DNA of 16,028 bases. Source: Candidatus Aenigmatarchaeota archaeon (GTDB taxonomy: Archaea > Aenigmatarchaeota > Aenigmatarchaeia > Aenigmatarchaeales > Aenigmatarchaeaceae). The notes beneath the pieces were generated by a model. It made no database searches. It saw nothing but the letters and a program-made list of their open reading frames with translations, and was not told the origin of the DNA. Within the stretch, counting starts at the first letter, position 1. Every line of letters begins with the position of its first letter. Positions 1 to 7,777 of the stretch are shown here, in pieces. The position numbers and the translations under genes are program-made. The stretch spans positions 1-16,028 of the forward strand of contig JAQUSH010000005.1 of the NCBI GenBank assembly GCA_028715225.1. The letters are read 5' to 3'.

Positions 1-581
1 TTGTCTTTAATCTCTTCTATGAACTGGATGTAATGCTGTTTCTTTCCAGGATAAATTTTAGGTGCTGGTGCATAGATGTCATAATTCTTGAAAGGAACTG
101 ATTTGTAAAAACCAGACTTTATCATCTCTGGCGTAAGTTGCGCTATCTCCTTTATTTCTGTAGTCTTTTGTATCGGTTTCTTTTCATATTCTTTAGTTTC
201 CTTTTTCTTAAACAGTTTTTGTATAAATGAGAAAAATGATTTCTTTTCTTTTATCTCAGTCTTAGGAGCAGCAGTTCTCTCTTCAATAAGTTTCCTGCTT
301 AATAATATTTTATAAAATTGTGAATCTCCTTTTTTGTCTATCTCATCTAAAGCAATCTCAGCTTCTGCCTTTCCCGCAAGAGCACTTTTTCCTTCTTCAG
401 TAAGTTCAATCACACCTTGGTTTATTTCTATCCAGTTGTTTTTTCTTGCCCATCCAATCGCTATTGCAGCATTAGGCATTTTAGAAATATCAGACATGTT
501 TTTTGGCAATGACTTTAGCAGATTCTTTTCAGGCAATCCGTCCTTAAGATATTTTTTACCTTCTTCTGTTAACTGATACAT
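1..581 (-). CDS. pheS: Phenylalanyl-tRNA synthetase alpha subunit (partial, N-terminal 193 residues)
   Basis: This is the alpha subunit of the (alpha-beta)2 PheRS that charges tRNA-Phe in the cytoplasm. The gene runs off the left edge, leaving 193 codons. Two winged-helix-like ends read QLTEEGKKYLKDGLPEKN (3-20) and IELTEEGKSALAG (58-70). A Lys-rich linker follows (105-136). The entry to the catalytic core, LTPEMIKSGF...YDIYAPAPKIYPGKK (149-181), is characteristic of archaeal PheS. The start is ATG at 581, because an in-frame TAA lies four codons upstream. It is 4 nt after the trpS stop, with GTGAT of that stop region as a weak SD, so it is probably translationally coupled to trpS. As I recall the archaeal family, the LTEEGKKY motif normally sits near residue 60, so the first winged-helix segment seems to be missing. 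The identification is firm for the visible part; the class II motifs lie outside the window. Confidence 0.9.
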   Translation of the reverse strand, partial: MYQLTEEGKKYLKDGLPEKNLLKSLPKNMSDISKMPNAAIAIGWARKNNWIEINQGVIELTEEGKSALAGKAEAEIALDEIDKKGDSQFYKILLSRKLIEERTAAPKTEIKEKKSFFSFIQKLFKKKETKEYEKKPIQKTTEIKEIAQLTPEMIKSGFYKSVPFKNYDIYAPAPKIYPGKKQHYIQFIEEIKD

Positions 582-585
582 GCAA

Positions 586-1695
586 TCACTTTACTAAGAA
601 CTTGCTAACAAGTTTTTTAGCCTTCTCTCTTCTTTCCTGGTGTTCTTTCATGAACTTCTGTACACGCGGTATCAGATCCTGTTTGCACTCGCCGCACATT
701 AATTTTCCGTTTTTGCATCTTCTGAATCTGTCCTCTAATTTCTCATCGTCCTCTTCAAATAAATTATAAAAGTACTGATATATCGGACAGATGTCAGGAT
801 TTCCGCCAAGCTTTTTTTGTTCTTCTAGCGATTCGCGTCCACCAGTAAATGCTTTCTTTATTTTTCTCTCTATGTCTTTAGAAGTATCAATCGTGAATAT
901 GCAAGTTTCAGGTTCAGATGATGACATCTTTCCATCCTTACCTAATCCTGGTATGAATTTGCACTGTATCGATGACGGCTTATAATATCCTAGTTTAGGA
1001 AGTATGTCTCTCGTAACTCTAAAGTGCGGATCCTGATCAATAGCATGAGGTATCAAGCAAGGAACGTTCTTTCCTTTGTTTACAGATTCAATGAAAGCAG
1101 GAACCGCTTGCATGCTTGTAAAGAATATCTTACCTATATTGGAATCATTTTCAAATCCAAATACTGCCTTAGCAGTTGAAAACGTGATATGTTTAGCTAC
1201 ACGTACAGCCTGAGGATAAAAATCTTTAGCATTTCTCATGTCCGTATATATCTCAGTTTTCTTAGGATCAAAACCAACAGCAATTATATCAAGTATATTT
1301 TCATTAGTAAACTTTTCAACATCGCCTACCGAAAGCGTTGAACTGAATAAAAACTTCTCATCGTCTGTCAGCTGGAATACAAGTTTAGTATTGTAAGCAT
1401 CTTGCAGCTCTTTGGTAAATATCCAAGGAAGCAGATGTCCTAAATGCGTATGTCCTGAAGGACCTCTACCTGTATACAGATAAAAATAATTTTTTTTGTC
1501 ATATTCATCTAATAGCCAGTCTAAATCTCTATGTGCGAAGAATATGCCTCTTCTTAGAAATATATTGTCACCAAGTTTTTTCTGAAGCCTTTTCTTAAGC
1601 TTTTCATCGATGCGCTTTAGTCCGAATTCTAGTAATAATTTGTCATAATCTATTTCTCCTTTCACTTCCCATGGTGTAACAATCATTTCAGCCAT
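586..1695 (-). CDS. trpS: Tryptophanyl-tRNA synthetase (archaeal/eukaryal type)
   Basis: This class Ic aminoacyl-tRNA synthetase of 369 aa attaches Trp to tRNA-Trp. The HIGH-like motif is GHTHLGH (81-87) after TGRGPS. The strand AIDQDPHFRVTRD (218-230) is typical of archaeal/eukaryal TrpRS and binds substrate. The KMSKS-type loop is KMSSS (256-260). A Cys pair, CGEC (334-337), lies in the C-terminal helical region. The length is normal for the archaeal form. ATG at 1695 has no SD, but an AT-rich TATA-like stretch lies about 26 nt upstream, which fits a leaderless mRNA. An ATG three codons later is an alternative start. pheS follows after 4 nt, so trpS-pheS is probably one leftward operon of synthetases, divergent from glyS. 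Confidence 0.96.
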   Translation of the reverse strand: MAEMIVTPWEVKGEIDYDKLLLEFGLKRIDEKLKKRLQKKLGDNIFLRRGIFFAHRDLDWLLDEYDKKNYFYLYTGRGPSGHTHLGHLLPWIFTKELQDAYNTKLVFQLTDDEKFLFSSTLSVGDVEKFTNENILDIIAVGFDPKKTEIYTDMRNAKDFYPQAVRVAKHITFSTAKAVFGFENDSNIGKIFFTSMQAVPAFIESVNKGKNVPCLIPHAIDQDPHFRVTRDILPKLGYYKPSSIQCKFIPGLGKDGKMSSSEPETCIFTIDTSKDIERKIKKAFTGGRESLEEQKKLGGNPDICPIYQYFYNLFEEDDEKLEDRFRRCKNGKLMCGECKQDLIPRVQKFMKEHQERREKAKKLVSKFLVK

Positions 1696-1763
1696 AAAAC
1701 CACAAGTTTATATTGATATTATTAAATATATGTTTAATTAAGTTAGATATATAGGTTGATTAG
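1696..1763. promoter_or_regulatory. Divergent promoter region trpS / glyS
   Basis: These 68 bp are almost pure A+T. On the + strand TTTAATTA (1733-1740) is centred about 27 nt before the glyS ATG. On the - strand TATTTAATAATATC (1716-1729 read leftward) is about the same distance from the trpS ATG. Both fit archaeal TATA boxes driving leaderless transcripts. A GGTTGAT just before glyS could also act as a weak SD. Confidence 0.5.
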
Positions 1764-3236
1764 ATGGTTTCAATAGAAGAAATAGCAGTTTTTGCAAAAA
1801 AGAAAGGATTTGTATTTCCTAGCAGTGAGATATACGGCGGTTTTTCAGGTTTCTTTGATTATGGTCCATTGGGCGTTGAACTAAAAAATAACATAAAAAA
1901 CAGCTGGTGGAAATCAATGGTTCACGACAGAGAAAATGTTGTGGGCATAGACGGATCCATAATAAGTAGCGAAGCTGTATGGAAAGCTTCAGGTCATCTT
2001 GAGAATTTTGCAGATGTTCTTGTTGAATGCAAAAAATGTAAGAAAAAGGTAAGATTGGACCATTTGATTGAAGATCAGCTTAAGATTAAAACAGAAGGAA
2101 TGAATGCAGATGAGATGGGTGCGCTATTGAAGAAGAATAACATAAAATGCAATGAATGCAAGAAAGGAGAATTTGGAAACCCTATCAAATTCAATCTAAT
2201 GTTTAACACAGCAGTCGGACCTCACGGAAATGAAATAGGCTATCTTAGAGCAGAAACAGCCCAGATGATATTTACTAATTTCAAAAATGTTGTAGATACT
2301 TCTAGAGTCAAATTGCCATTTGGTATTGCTCAGATCGGAAAGGCTTTTAGAAATGAAATATCTCCAAGAAACTTCTTGTTCAGGATGAGAGAATTTGAGC
2401 AGATGGAGATGGAGTTTTTTATGCATCCTGAGAAAAAGAATGACTGTCTGATATTCAAAGAAATCGAAAATGTAAAAGCAAATGTTCTTACATCAAAAGA
2501 ACAGCCAGACGGAAAAATGCAGAAGATGACAATCGCTCAGCTGTTAGACAAGAAGATAATCAAGACAAAATGGCATGCTTACTGGATTGGTTACAGATAC
2601 AAGTGGTTCTTAGACTTAGGCATAACTCCTGAGAGATTAAGACTAAGAGAACATGTTCCAGATGAGCTATCTCATTATTCTCTAGCTACTTGGGATATAG
2701 AATATAATTATGAATTTGGATGGAAAGAATTGGAAGGAATAGCTGACAGAACAAATTTTGATTTGAAACAGCATGCTAAATTTTCTAAAATAGATTTGAG
2801 TTATTTTGACCCAGAAACAAATGAAAGAGTTGTGCCGCATGTCATTGAGCCGTCTGTTGGTGTAGATAGAATTTTGCTTACACTGATGATAGATTCTTAT
2901 TTTGAAGAGGAAGTCAAAGGAGAAAAAAGAGTTGTGCTAAAATTAAAACCTAACGTAGCACCTTTTCGCGTTGCAATATTGCCTTTAGTAAAGAAAGACG
3001 GCCTTGCAGAAAAAGCAACAGAGTTGTTCAATGAAGTTAAAAATAAGTTCAATTGCTTTTACGATGAATCAGGTTCTATTGGACGTAGATATAGAAGAAT
3101 GGACGAGGTCGGGACACCATTTTGCATTACAGTCGATCATCAGACTTTGGAAGATGGCACTGTGACGATTCGTAACAGAGATACAATGGAACAGAAGAGA
3201 ATAAAAATAAAAGAAATTGAAAAGTCACTTAGTTAG
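1764..3236 (+). CDS. glyS: Glycyl-tRNA synthetase (class II, alpha2 archaeal/eukaryal type)
   Basis: This 490-aa class II synthetase charges tRNA-Gly. The N-terminus has the GlyRS signature SSEIYGGFSGFFDYGPLG (20-37). A zinc-binding-like insert has CKKC (89-92) and CNEC (129-132). GYLRAETAQ (159-167) is a Gly/ATP-site strand. Motif 2 is FRNEISPRNFLFRMREFEQ (195-213). Motif 3 is PHVIEPSVGVDRILL (358-372). The C-terminal anticodon-binding domain starts about 395 (LKPNVAPFRVAILPL) and includes GSIGRRYRRMDEVGTPF (437-453). The start is ATG 1764, with a TATA-like box about 27 nt upstream and a weak GGTTGAT SD. Its last 8 nt overlap, tail to tail, the end of the opposite gene. Nothing in the sequence is unusual for the family. 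Confidence 0.97.
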   Translation: MVSIEEIAVFAKKKGFVFPSSEIYGGFSGFFDYGPLGVELKNNIKNSWWKSMVHDRENVVGIDGSIISSEAVWKASGHLENFADVLVECKKCKKKVRLDHLIEDQLKIKTEGMNADEMGALLKKNNIKCNECKKGEFGNPIKFNLMFNTAVGPHGNEIGYLRAETAQMIFTNFKNVVDTSRVKLPFGIAQIGKAFRNEISPRNFLFRMREFEQMEMEFFMHPEKKNDCLIFKEIENVKANVLTSKEQPDGKMQKMTIAQLLDKKIIKTKWHAYWIGYRYKWFLDLGITPERLRLREHVPDELSHYSLATWDIEYNYEFGWKELEGIADRTNFDLKQHAKFSKIDLSYFDPETNERVVPHVIEPSVGVDRILLTLMIDSYFEEEVKGEKRVVLKLKPNVAPFRVAILPLVKKDGLAEKATELFNEVKNKFNCFYDESGSIGRRYRRMDEVGTPFCITVDHQTLEDGTVTIRNRDTMEQKRIKIKEIEKSLS

Positions 3237-3669
3237 GCACTGCTTCTATTCTGAAAACATATTCACCTAAGCTTGCTGCAGAATCAAATTCATGCTGAAC
3301 ATATACATACATGTCAGATGAAGGAACAGTTATTGGATTTGTCAAAGTTGTATTCTGTCCATCATTTACTATAGAAAGTTTTACATCTTCTGAAGTTCCG
3401 CCGTTTACTATCGATGCAGTCAAATTTATGCTGATAGGAACATCTGCGCTGTTTACTAATTTTATTTGAGGAGAATATTTTGTTTCACCCTGCTTTGCGC
3501 TTATTGTATAATTTATGTCATTTGATGATCCCATTATGTCCATCTTCATAGACTGTTCTACCGTAGCGTAACCTGTTACTGTTCCATATGAGTTCAGTAC
3601 AGCTAAACCTATTCCTGTGCCTAACAGCGTGATCATCACGCCTGCAATCAAGAATATTTTATTTTTCAT
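3229..3669 (-). CDS. Small secreted or membrane-anchored protein (archaeal surface type)
   Basis: The product is 146 aa. Residues 1-4 (MKNK) are followed by a hydrophobic segment (5-27, IFLIAGVMITLLGTGIGLAV) and a TGYATVEQS junction. The remaining ~105 residues are beta-rich and Asn/Ser/Thr-rich with no Cys. Its ending (GEYVFRIEAVPN) and the TGYAT boundary resemble small cell-surface proteins that are frequent in DPANN genomes; that likeness is from memory. It probably acts outside the membrane, but no function can be given. ATG 3669 is supported by TTTTATACTG (3691-3700 read leftward) about 28 nt upstream, suggesting a leaderless mRNA. Its 3' end overlaps glyS by 8 nt in convergent orientation. 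It lies directly downstream of the ACD alpha gene but has its own promoter. Confidence 0.85.
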   Translation of the reverse strand: MKNKIFLIAGVMITLLGTGIGLAVLNSYGTVTGYATVEQSMKMDIMGSSNDINYTISAKQGETKYSPQIKLVNSADVPISINLTASIVNGGTSEDVKLSIVNDGQNTTLTNPITVPSSDMYVYVQHEFDSAASLGEYVFRIEAVPN

Positions 3670-3726
3670 AAATCTTTTAGAAATTTATTTCAGTATAAAA
3701 ATGATTTACCCACAAAGGTAGTAGAA

Positions 3727-5082
3727 TTATTTCTTAGTGATTTTTCCATAATCTAACAATGCTTTCATTGCGCGAATAGCACGTTCTGGTGTTGAGTAAA
3801 CTGGCAAACCCAGTTTTTCTAATTTCTTTGTTCTTTCCTGTGTATAAGCTCCGCCCATTGCGCAAATTATAATTGGCTTGCCGTGCATCTTTGCATCTCT
3901 TAATACATCTAATAGTTCATCATCAACAGTAGGCAGTTGCATAAGTGTTATGATAACTAAGCCTGATACTTCTTTATCTTTTAATATAGCGTTTATAGAT
4001 TTCTCATAACGTTCTGTTGTTGCATCGCCAGTCAGATCAACTGGATTGTTATATGATGCATATTTAGGTAAGAACTTCTTTAATGCGTTTTCTGCGTCTT
4101 TAGAAAGGTTAGAAACGTCAAAACCACTTTTAATAGCATAATCTGTTGCGATGACTCCAAAGCCTCCACCGTTTGTAAGTATTGCTATTTTGTTACTCTT
4201 TAAACCAGGTTGAGTAGATAAAATCTTTGCATAATCTAAAATATCCTCTGTTGTCTCTGCTTCTATAATTCCAGACTGTTTAAAGGCAGCTGAGAATACT
4301 TCTTCGGTTCCAGCAAGCGCGCCAGTATGAGATGCTACTGCCTTGCTACCTTTTTCTGTTTTTCCAGACTTAAAGGCAATTATAGGCTTATTTGGTACGA
4401 TTTTCTTAGAAATATTAATTAATTCTGCTCCTTTTTCAGTAGACTCTAAATATAAGACGATGCATCTTGTTTCAACATCTTTTCCAAGGTATTCTAGAAG
4501 CTCAATTTCATCAACATCAATCTTATTTCCTATTGATATAAACTTGCTTACTCCTACCCCCTCATAAGAAGCCAAGTCTATTAAACAAGCTCCTACAGCT
4601 CCAGACTGAGTTATAAATCCTATAGAACCTTCAGAAGGCCTTTTAAGCTTCTTTCTGTCTATAAACATCGTATCTAACTTAGAAGGTGAAAGAGTACCTA
4701 TGCAATTAGGTCCTATCATTCTTATGTTCTTTGAAAGCTTTTTAAGCGCTAATTCCTTTTCTTTTTCTCCAATCTCGCTAAAACCAGCCGATATTATAAT
4801 AACTCCCTTTATCTTTCTTTTAATACAATCCTCAACTGCTCCCTTTACTAGATCAGCAGGTATTGCTATTATAGCTAGATCAATTGGTTCCTTAATCTCT
4901 TTCAGACTAGAAAAACACTCTAAACCAAGTATTTCATTAGTATTAGGATTTATAGGGTATATTTTTCCTCTAAAAGTACTTTTAACGTTCTCTAGTATAG
5001 CATGACCAACTTTACCAGGTGTTCTGCTAGCTCCAATTACAGCTATAGCTTTTGGATTAAAGAATACATCAAGATTAGCCAT
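3727..5082 (-). CDS. acdA: Acetate-CoA ligase (ADP-forming), alpha subunit
   Basis: This is the alpha subunit of ADP-forming acetyl-CoA synthetase, which converts acyl-CoA + ADP + Pi to acid + CoA + ATP in archaea. A CoA-binding Rossmann domain covers 1-125 (AVIGASRTPGKVG 14-26, IRMIGPNCIGTL 120-131). The succinyl-CoA-ligase-like domains include GFITQSGAVGA (155-165), SIGNKIDVDE (183-192) and the phosphohistidine loop ASHTGALAGTEEVF, with His252 as the expected phospho-acceptor. A third flavodoxin-like region runs to the end, including NNPVDLTGDA (345-354). The 451 aa equal a stand-alone alpha subunit. The beta (ATP-grasp) subunit is at 7953-8771 on the same strand, not adjacent. The gene follows the 84-aa barrel gene after 31 nt, but AATATTTAT (5103-5111) gives it a possible promoter of its own and a leaderless start. 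Confidence 0.95.
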   Translation of the reverse strand: MANLDVFFNPKAIAVIGASRTPGKVGHAILENVKSTFRGKIYPINPNTNEILGLECFSSLKEIKEPIDLAIIAIPADLVKGAVEDCIKRKIKGVIIISAGFSEIGEKEKELALKKLSKNIRMIGPNCIGTLSPSKLDTMFIDRKKLKRPSEGSIGFITQSGAVGACLIDLASYEGVGVSKFISIGNKIDVDEIELLEYLGKDVETRCIVLYLESTEKGAELINISKKIVPNKPIIAFKSGKTEKGSKAVASHTGALAGTEEVFSAAFKQSGIIEAETTEDILDYAKILSTQPGLKSNKIAILTNGGGFGVIATDYAIKSGFDVSNLSKDAENALKKFLPKYASYNNPVDLTGDATTERYEKSINAILKDKEVSGLVIITLMQLPTVDDELLDVLRDAKMHGKPIIICAMGGAYTQERTKKLEKLGLPVYSTPERAIRAMKALLDYGKITKK

Positions 5083-5113
5083 GCCATCTATATAGGGTAT
5101 CTAATATTTATTA

Positions 5114-5368
5114 TTATGCTGTTACCTTATAGACATGTGAACCTTCTTTCACTGGCTGGGCAACTTTCATCCCAACTGACATTCCAGCTTTAGCAACTGG
5201 TATATTTTTGTGTTCAACTTGCATTGAATCTACTTTTTGTTCAAAAGCTTCTCCATCTTTTTCTATAGATATCTTTTCACCAGTCTTCAATTCAGCTGAA
5301 AGTTCCAATACAGCCACACTTATCTTTGGAAAAAAGTGTGTGATCTTGCCGACAAGCTTTTTATTCAT
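5114..5368 (-). CDS. Translation-elongation-factor-like beta-barrel protein
   Basis: This 84-aa stand-alone protein begins MNKKLVGKITHFFPKISVAV and continues with LKTGEKISIEKD (28-39), FEQKVDSMQVEHKNI (42-56) and a GMSVGMKVAQPVKEGSHVYKV end. This is the pattern of EF-Tu/IF2 domain 2-type barrels found as short archaeal 'translation elongation factor-like' proteins. Such proteins have no GTPase domain and no proven role, so function is open. ATG 5368 has a strong SD (GGTGA, 5375-5379 read leftward) at good spacing. TTTTAAAA (5419-5426) is a TATA candidate about 50 nt upstream, giving a leader of about 25 nt. The ACD alpha gene follows after 31 nt and may be co-transcribed. Confidence 0.85.
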   Translation of the reverse strand: MNKKLVGKITHFFPKISVAVLELSAELKTGEKISIEKDGEAFEQKVDSMQVEHKNIPVAKAGMSVGMKVAQPVKEGSHVYKVTA

Positions 5369-5470
5369 AATAAATTCACCTGATAATTATTGATTTTAGA
5401 AAGATAAAAACTTAACTATTTTAAAACCTTTATATTGTTGATTCATTAATCTAATCTAAGGTGATATTAG
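5369..5470. promoter_or_regulatory. Divergent promoter region with two leadered starts
   Basis: Leftward: palindromic TTTTAAAA (5419-5426) followed by GGTGA next to ATG 5368. Rightward: CTTTATATT (5428-5436) followed by AAGGTGAT just before ATG 5471. Both genes therefore appear to have short leaders with SD sites, unlike most first genes in this window. Confidence 0.5.
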
Positions 5471-5665
5471 ATGATAAAAAAAGATATGAAATGTAATTGC
5501 GGTTGCATGCATCACCACGGAATGGGTGCAATATGCTTGGGTTCTGCAATATTAATCGGAGTAGCAATGAGATACATGAACTATGGTTACAGAGAAATTG
5601 CAGCAGTATTTGGAGTTCTATTGATTCTAAAAGGAATCTTTAAAATGACAAAATGCAAGTGCTAA
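5471..5665 (+). CDS. Small Cys/His-rich membrane protein
   Basis: The product is 64 aa. The N-terminus carries a dense potential metal-binding cluster CNCGCMHHHGM (8-18). Two short hydrophobic segments follow (about 20-34 and 43-58), and it ends in KCKC. I do not recognise the family. The shape suggests a two-helix membrane protein with both Cys-rich ends on one side, perhaps binding metal; that is inference. The start is well supported: GGTGAT (5461-5466) precedes ATG 5471 by 4 nt. TTTATATT (5429-5436) lies upstream. It stands alone between a divergent gene and the two-TM orphan at 5720. Confidence 0.8.
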   Translation: MIKKDMKCNCGCMHHHGMGAICLGSAILIGVAMRYMNYGYREIAAVFGVLLILKGIFKMTKCKC

Positions 5666-5719
5666 TAAGTTTCTAAACTTTTTTCTTCTATTTTTATTCT
5701 TTTCGGTCTAACTATAGTT

Positions 5720-6718
5720 ATGGTATTTTATGTAGAACCAATGGAAAATAAAATTGATAAGTTGATTTTGGCAGCAGATGAACTAATCGCTAAAAATGAA
5801 AGAATAATAAAATATCAGCAATTCTGTAAATTAAAAGAACTTTATGAAAACGAACAACTACCAGCAGCTGCTAAATTTGCATTAGAAAGAAGTGGTATGG
5901 TGCTTCCCTACGATACAGAATTAACAAATGAAACATTCAATGATTCATTATCTAATAAGGGTTTCAATTTATATGAAAATAAATTAGACGGAAGAATTGT
6001 TAATAGTGGTCCAGTTCTAGATTTATCATCGGGTAAATTAAGAATGTATAAATCTGACAAGAAATTTGCAGAAGATATGAACGAATGGTTAAAACCGGAA
6101 TTAGTAATAGATGGAAAAGGAGTTGGCGGTGGTATATTAGGTTATGAAATAAATGAAGAAAAACCTGTTAAATCATTCAACTTGATTAAAAAAACAGCAG
6201 TGGTTGGAATTACGGGAATTTTAATCGCATCAGCTCTATCCGGTAGCGTGAAAGCTGAGAGAGAAACATCCCAAGGTTATATAATCGAAAAAAATATAGA
6301 TTTGGGGGTTATTGATGATCCTTCAGACAATATATTTGAATTAACAATTAATACGCCAGATCACATATCGCCAGGAACACACAAGTCGACTATCGATAGA
6401 CAGATTAATTTTTATGGTTATCTCCAATCTGAAGATAACTATCGCAATTTAACATTCTTAGATTCAAACTTTCATGTAGGAGATGCCGTGGAAGTAGTTT
6501 ATGACAAACTTTCAGGCGGAACCGAAATAATAGGACCAAATGAATCTTTAGAAAAAATATATGTTTATAATGGTTTGAGCATAGAAAAAATATCTGCAGC
6601 AGAATTAGATAGTAAAATAAAACGAGCTACTGACGGACAGGCAGTGTTAGGTTTAGCAACTGCCGGAGTTATGGCTGTTGGAATGCTAGCGTTTGCATAT
6701 TGTGCTTTCAAAGATTAA
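5720..6718 (+). CDS. Orphan protein with two transmembrane segments
   Basis: This 332-aa protein is not recognised. Residues 1-150 are soluble and charged, with a helical start (KLILAADELIAKNERIIKYQ, 14-33). One TM helix follows at about 159-178 (TAVVGITGILIASALSGSVK). A ~130-residue middle region (179-305) looks beta-rich and includes FHVGDAVEVVYDKLSGG (251-267) and SLEKIYVYNGL. A second TM helix is at 307-329, ending FKD. The predicted topology places both termini on one side and the 130-residue domain on the other, probably outside. The start is uncertain: ATG 5720 has only a T-rich TATA-like stretch (5690-5697), and an in-frame ATG at 5741 (MENKID) has no SD either. It lies between unrelated small genes with its own spacing, so it is probably monocistronic. 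Confidence 0.75.
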   Translation: MVFYVEPMENKIDKLILAADELIAKNERIIKYQQFCKLKELYENEQLPAAAKFALERSGMVLPYDTELTNETFNDSLSNKGFNLYENKLDGRIVNSGPVLDLSSGKLRMYKSDKKFAEDMNEWLKPELVIDGKGVGGGILGYEINEEKPVKSFNLIKKTAVVGITGILIASALSGSVKAERETSQGYIIEKNIDLGVIDDPSDNIFELTINTPDHISPGTHKSTIDRQINFYGYLQSEDNYRNLTFLDSNFHVGDAVEVVYDKLSGGTEIIGPNESLEKIYVYNGLSIEKISAAELDSKIKRATDGQAVLGLATAGVMAVGMLAFAYCAFKD

Positions 6719-6795
6719 TTTTCTTTCATATATTTTCAATCGTTTAGAATGAGCTATACAAATCAGTTTAAAAGATAATCGATAATTATGAAATT

Positions 6796-7377
6796 ATGTA
6801 TGTTACAATAAGCGGTGTGCACGGCATCGGAAAATCTTCTATATGCAATCTTCTTGTAAAAAGAAACAAGTGGGAACTGCTTCCAGAGATTCTAGATGTT
6901 ACAGTGCCACCGCCGGTCTTTGGACCGAAATCAGAGCACAAACTCTTAACTCAGTTATGGTTCATGAGGCAGATGATTGTAAGAGAAAATAAGATACGAA
7001 GCTCTCCTGATCCAATAATATTATGTGATAGAGGATGGCATGATGTGCTGATATATTCGAAAGTTCTTCTCAACAATAATGAATTTAATATATTTCAAAG
7101 CGTGATATCAGCAATTCCTAAAAAATTTCCAGAACTAGAAATAATACTCTGGACTGATACTGAGAAAATCATAGAGCGAATCAAGGCTAGAAACAGAGAT
7201 AATTTAGGATCATGGGGCGAAGATGATTTAGAATATCTGAAAAATGTAAATGAATTGTACAAAGAATACTACGATGACTTCAAAGATATAAAAAATATCA
7301 TTCTAATCGATGCTTCAGGCACTTTAGAAGAGACATATTCGAAAGTAAGAGTAGCAATTGATAATTCTATGCGCTGA
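6796..7377 (+). CDS. P-loop nucleoside/nucleotide kinase (deoxynucleoside kinase or thymidylate kinase-like)
   Basis: This 193-aa P-loop protein has Walker A GVHGIGKSS (7-15). ILCDRGWHDVLIYSK (75-89) occupies the position of the DRY/ERS substrate-site strand of dNK/TMK enzymes. ILWTDTEKIIERIKARNRDN (117-136) gives the strand that follows and a basic LID-like helix for ATP phosphates. The C-terminal ILIDASGTLEE strand is typical of the fold. It probably phosphorylates a nucleoside or nucleotide in the cytoplasm, but the substrate cannot be read from the sequence. ATG 6796 has TTTAAAAG (6767-6774) about 26 nt upstream, consistent with a leaderless mRNA. An overlapping out-of-frame ATG at 6789 stops after seven codons. 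A broad-specificity ATPase/kinase of the AAA_28/AAA_33 type is the alternative. Confidence 0.8.
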   Translation: MYVTISGVHGIGKSSICNLLVKRNKWELLPEILDVTVPPPVFGPKSEHKLLTQLWFMRQMIVRENKIRSSPDPIILCDRGWHDVLIYSKVLLNNNEFNIFQSVISAIPKKFPELEIILWTDTEKIIERIKARNRDNLGSWGEDDLEYLKNVNELYKEYYDDFKDIKNIILIDASGTLEETYSKVRVAIDNSMR

Positions 7378-7455
7378 TAACTTTTTAATCACTCACTAAA
7401 AATAAATTTCCTTTCAAAAAATAAGCATAAATACTTTAAATTACTACGTTTAATT

Positions 7456-7647
7456 ATGAAAATAAATTCTCTTGATGCAAATCTCATTAATAATTCTATA
7501 ATTATGTCAACGAGCAAGTTAGAAATGCAACCAGAAGTCATTTTAGAAGATGAAGAAATGATATGCACTGGCTGCGAGATAGATCCTAGCTTTGATATAG
7601 CAGAATTTTCTCAGGATTTCATATGGCACCCATCTAAGAAATATTAA
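7456..7647 (+). CDS. 63-aa acidic hypothetical protein with CxxC
   Basis: The product is 63 aa and not recognised. The first 30 residues are neutral and Asn/Ser-rich. The rest is acidic (EVILEDEEMICTGCEIDPSF, 27-46) with one CTGC pair and an aromatic end (FIWHPSKKY). No TM segment is present. Support for it being a gene: ATG 7456 is preceded by ATAAATACTTTAAATT (7428-7443) at the leaderless TATA distance, the frame is clean, and the base composition resembles its neighbours. A candidate structured RNA starts about 20 nt after the stop. A small ribosomally made peptide with a leader and core is conceivable, but no modification enzyme is nearby. Confidence 0.6.
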   Translation: MKINSLDANLINNSIIMSTSKLEMQPEVILEDEEMICTGCEIDPSFDIAEFSQDFIWHPSKKY

Positions 7648-7667
7648 ATATGATTTTAGAATAAAAC

Positions 7668-7758
7668 GGAGGCCTTTTTGCAATCACATGTATCAGAGCC
7701 AGTAAAATTAATTACGATTTTTGTAAGACCTCCATGGTCATGAGCGCTCTGATTTTTT
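7668..7758 (+). ncRNA. Candidate pseudoknotted small RNA ending in a T6 tract
   Basis: Two long-range stems interlock. GGAGG-c-CTT (7668-7676) pairs with AAG-a-CCTCC (7725-7733), 8 pairs with one C/A mismatch. ATCAGAGC (7692-7699) pairs perfectly with GCTCTGAT (7746-7753). The order 5'S1-5'S2-3'S1-3'S2 is an H-type pseudoknot. TTTTTT (7753-7758) follows as a natural terminator. TATTAAATAT (7642-7651) could be a TATA box giving a transcript start near 7670. It matches no RNA family I know. It could instead be the 3' UTR of the 63-aa gene. Confidence 0.4.
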
Positions 7759-7777
7759 ATTTTTGAAAACTTCTGAT

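Noticed and set aside
7650..7758. C/D box snoRNA-like RNA
   Set aside because: A CTGA ends the region, but the C box is poor (ATGATTT) and no C'/D' pair is seen.
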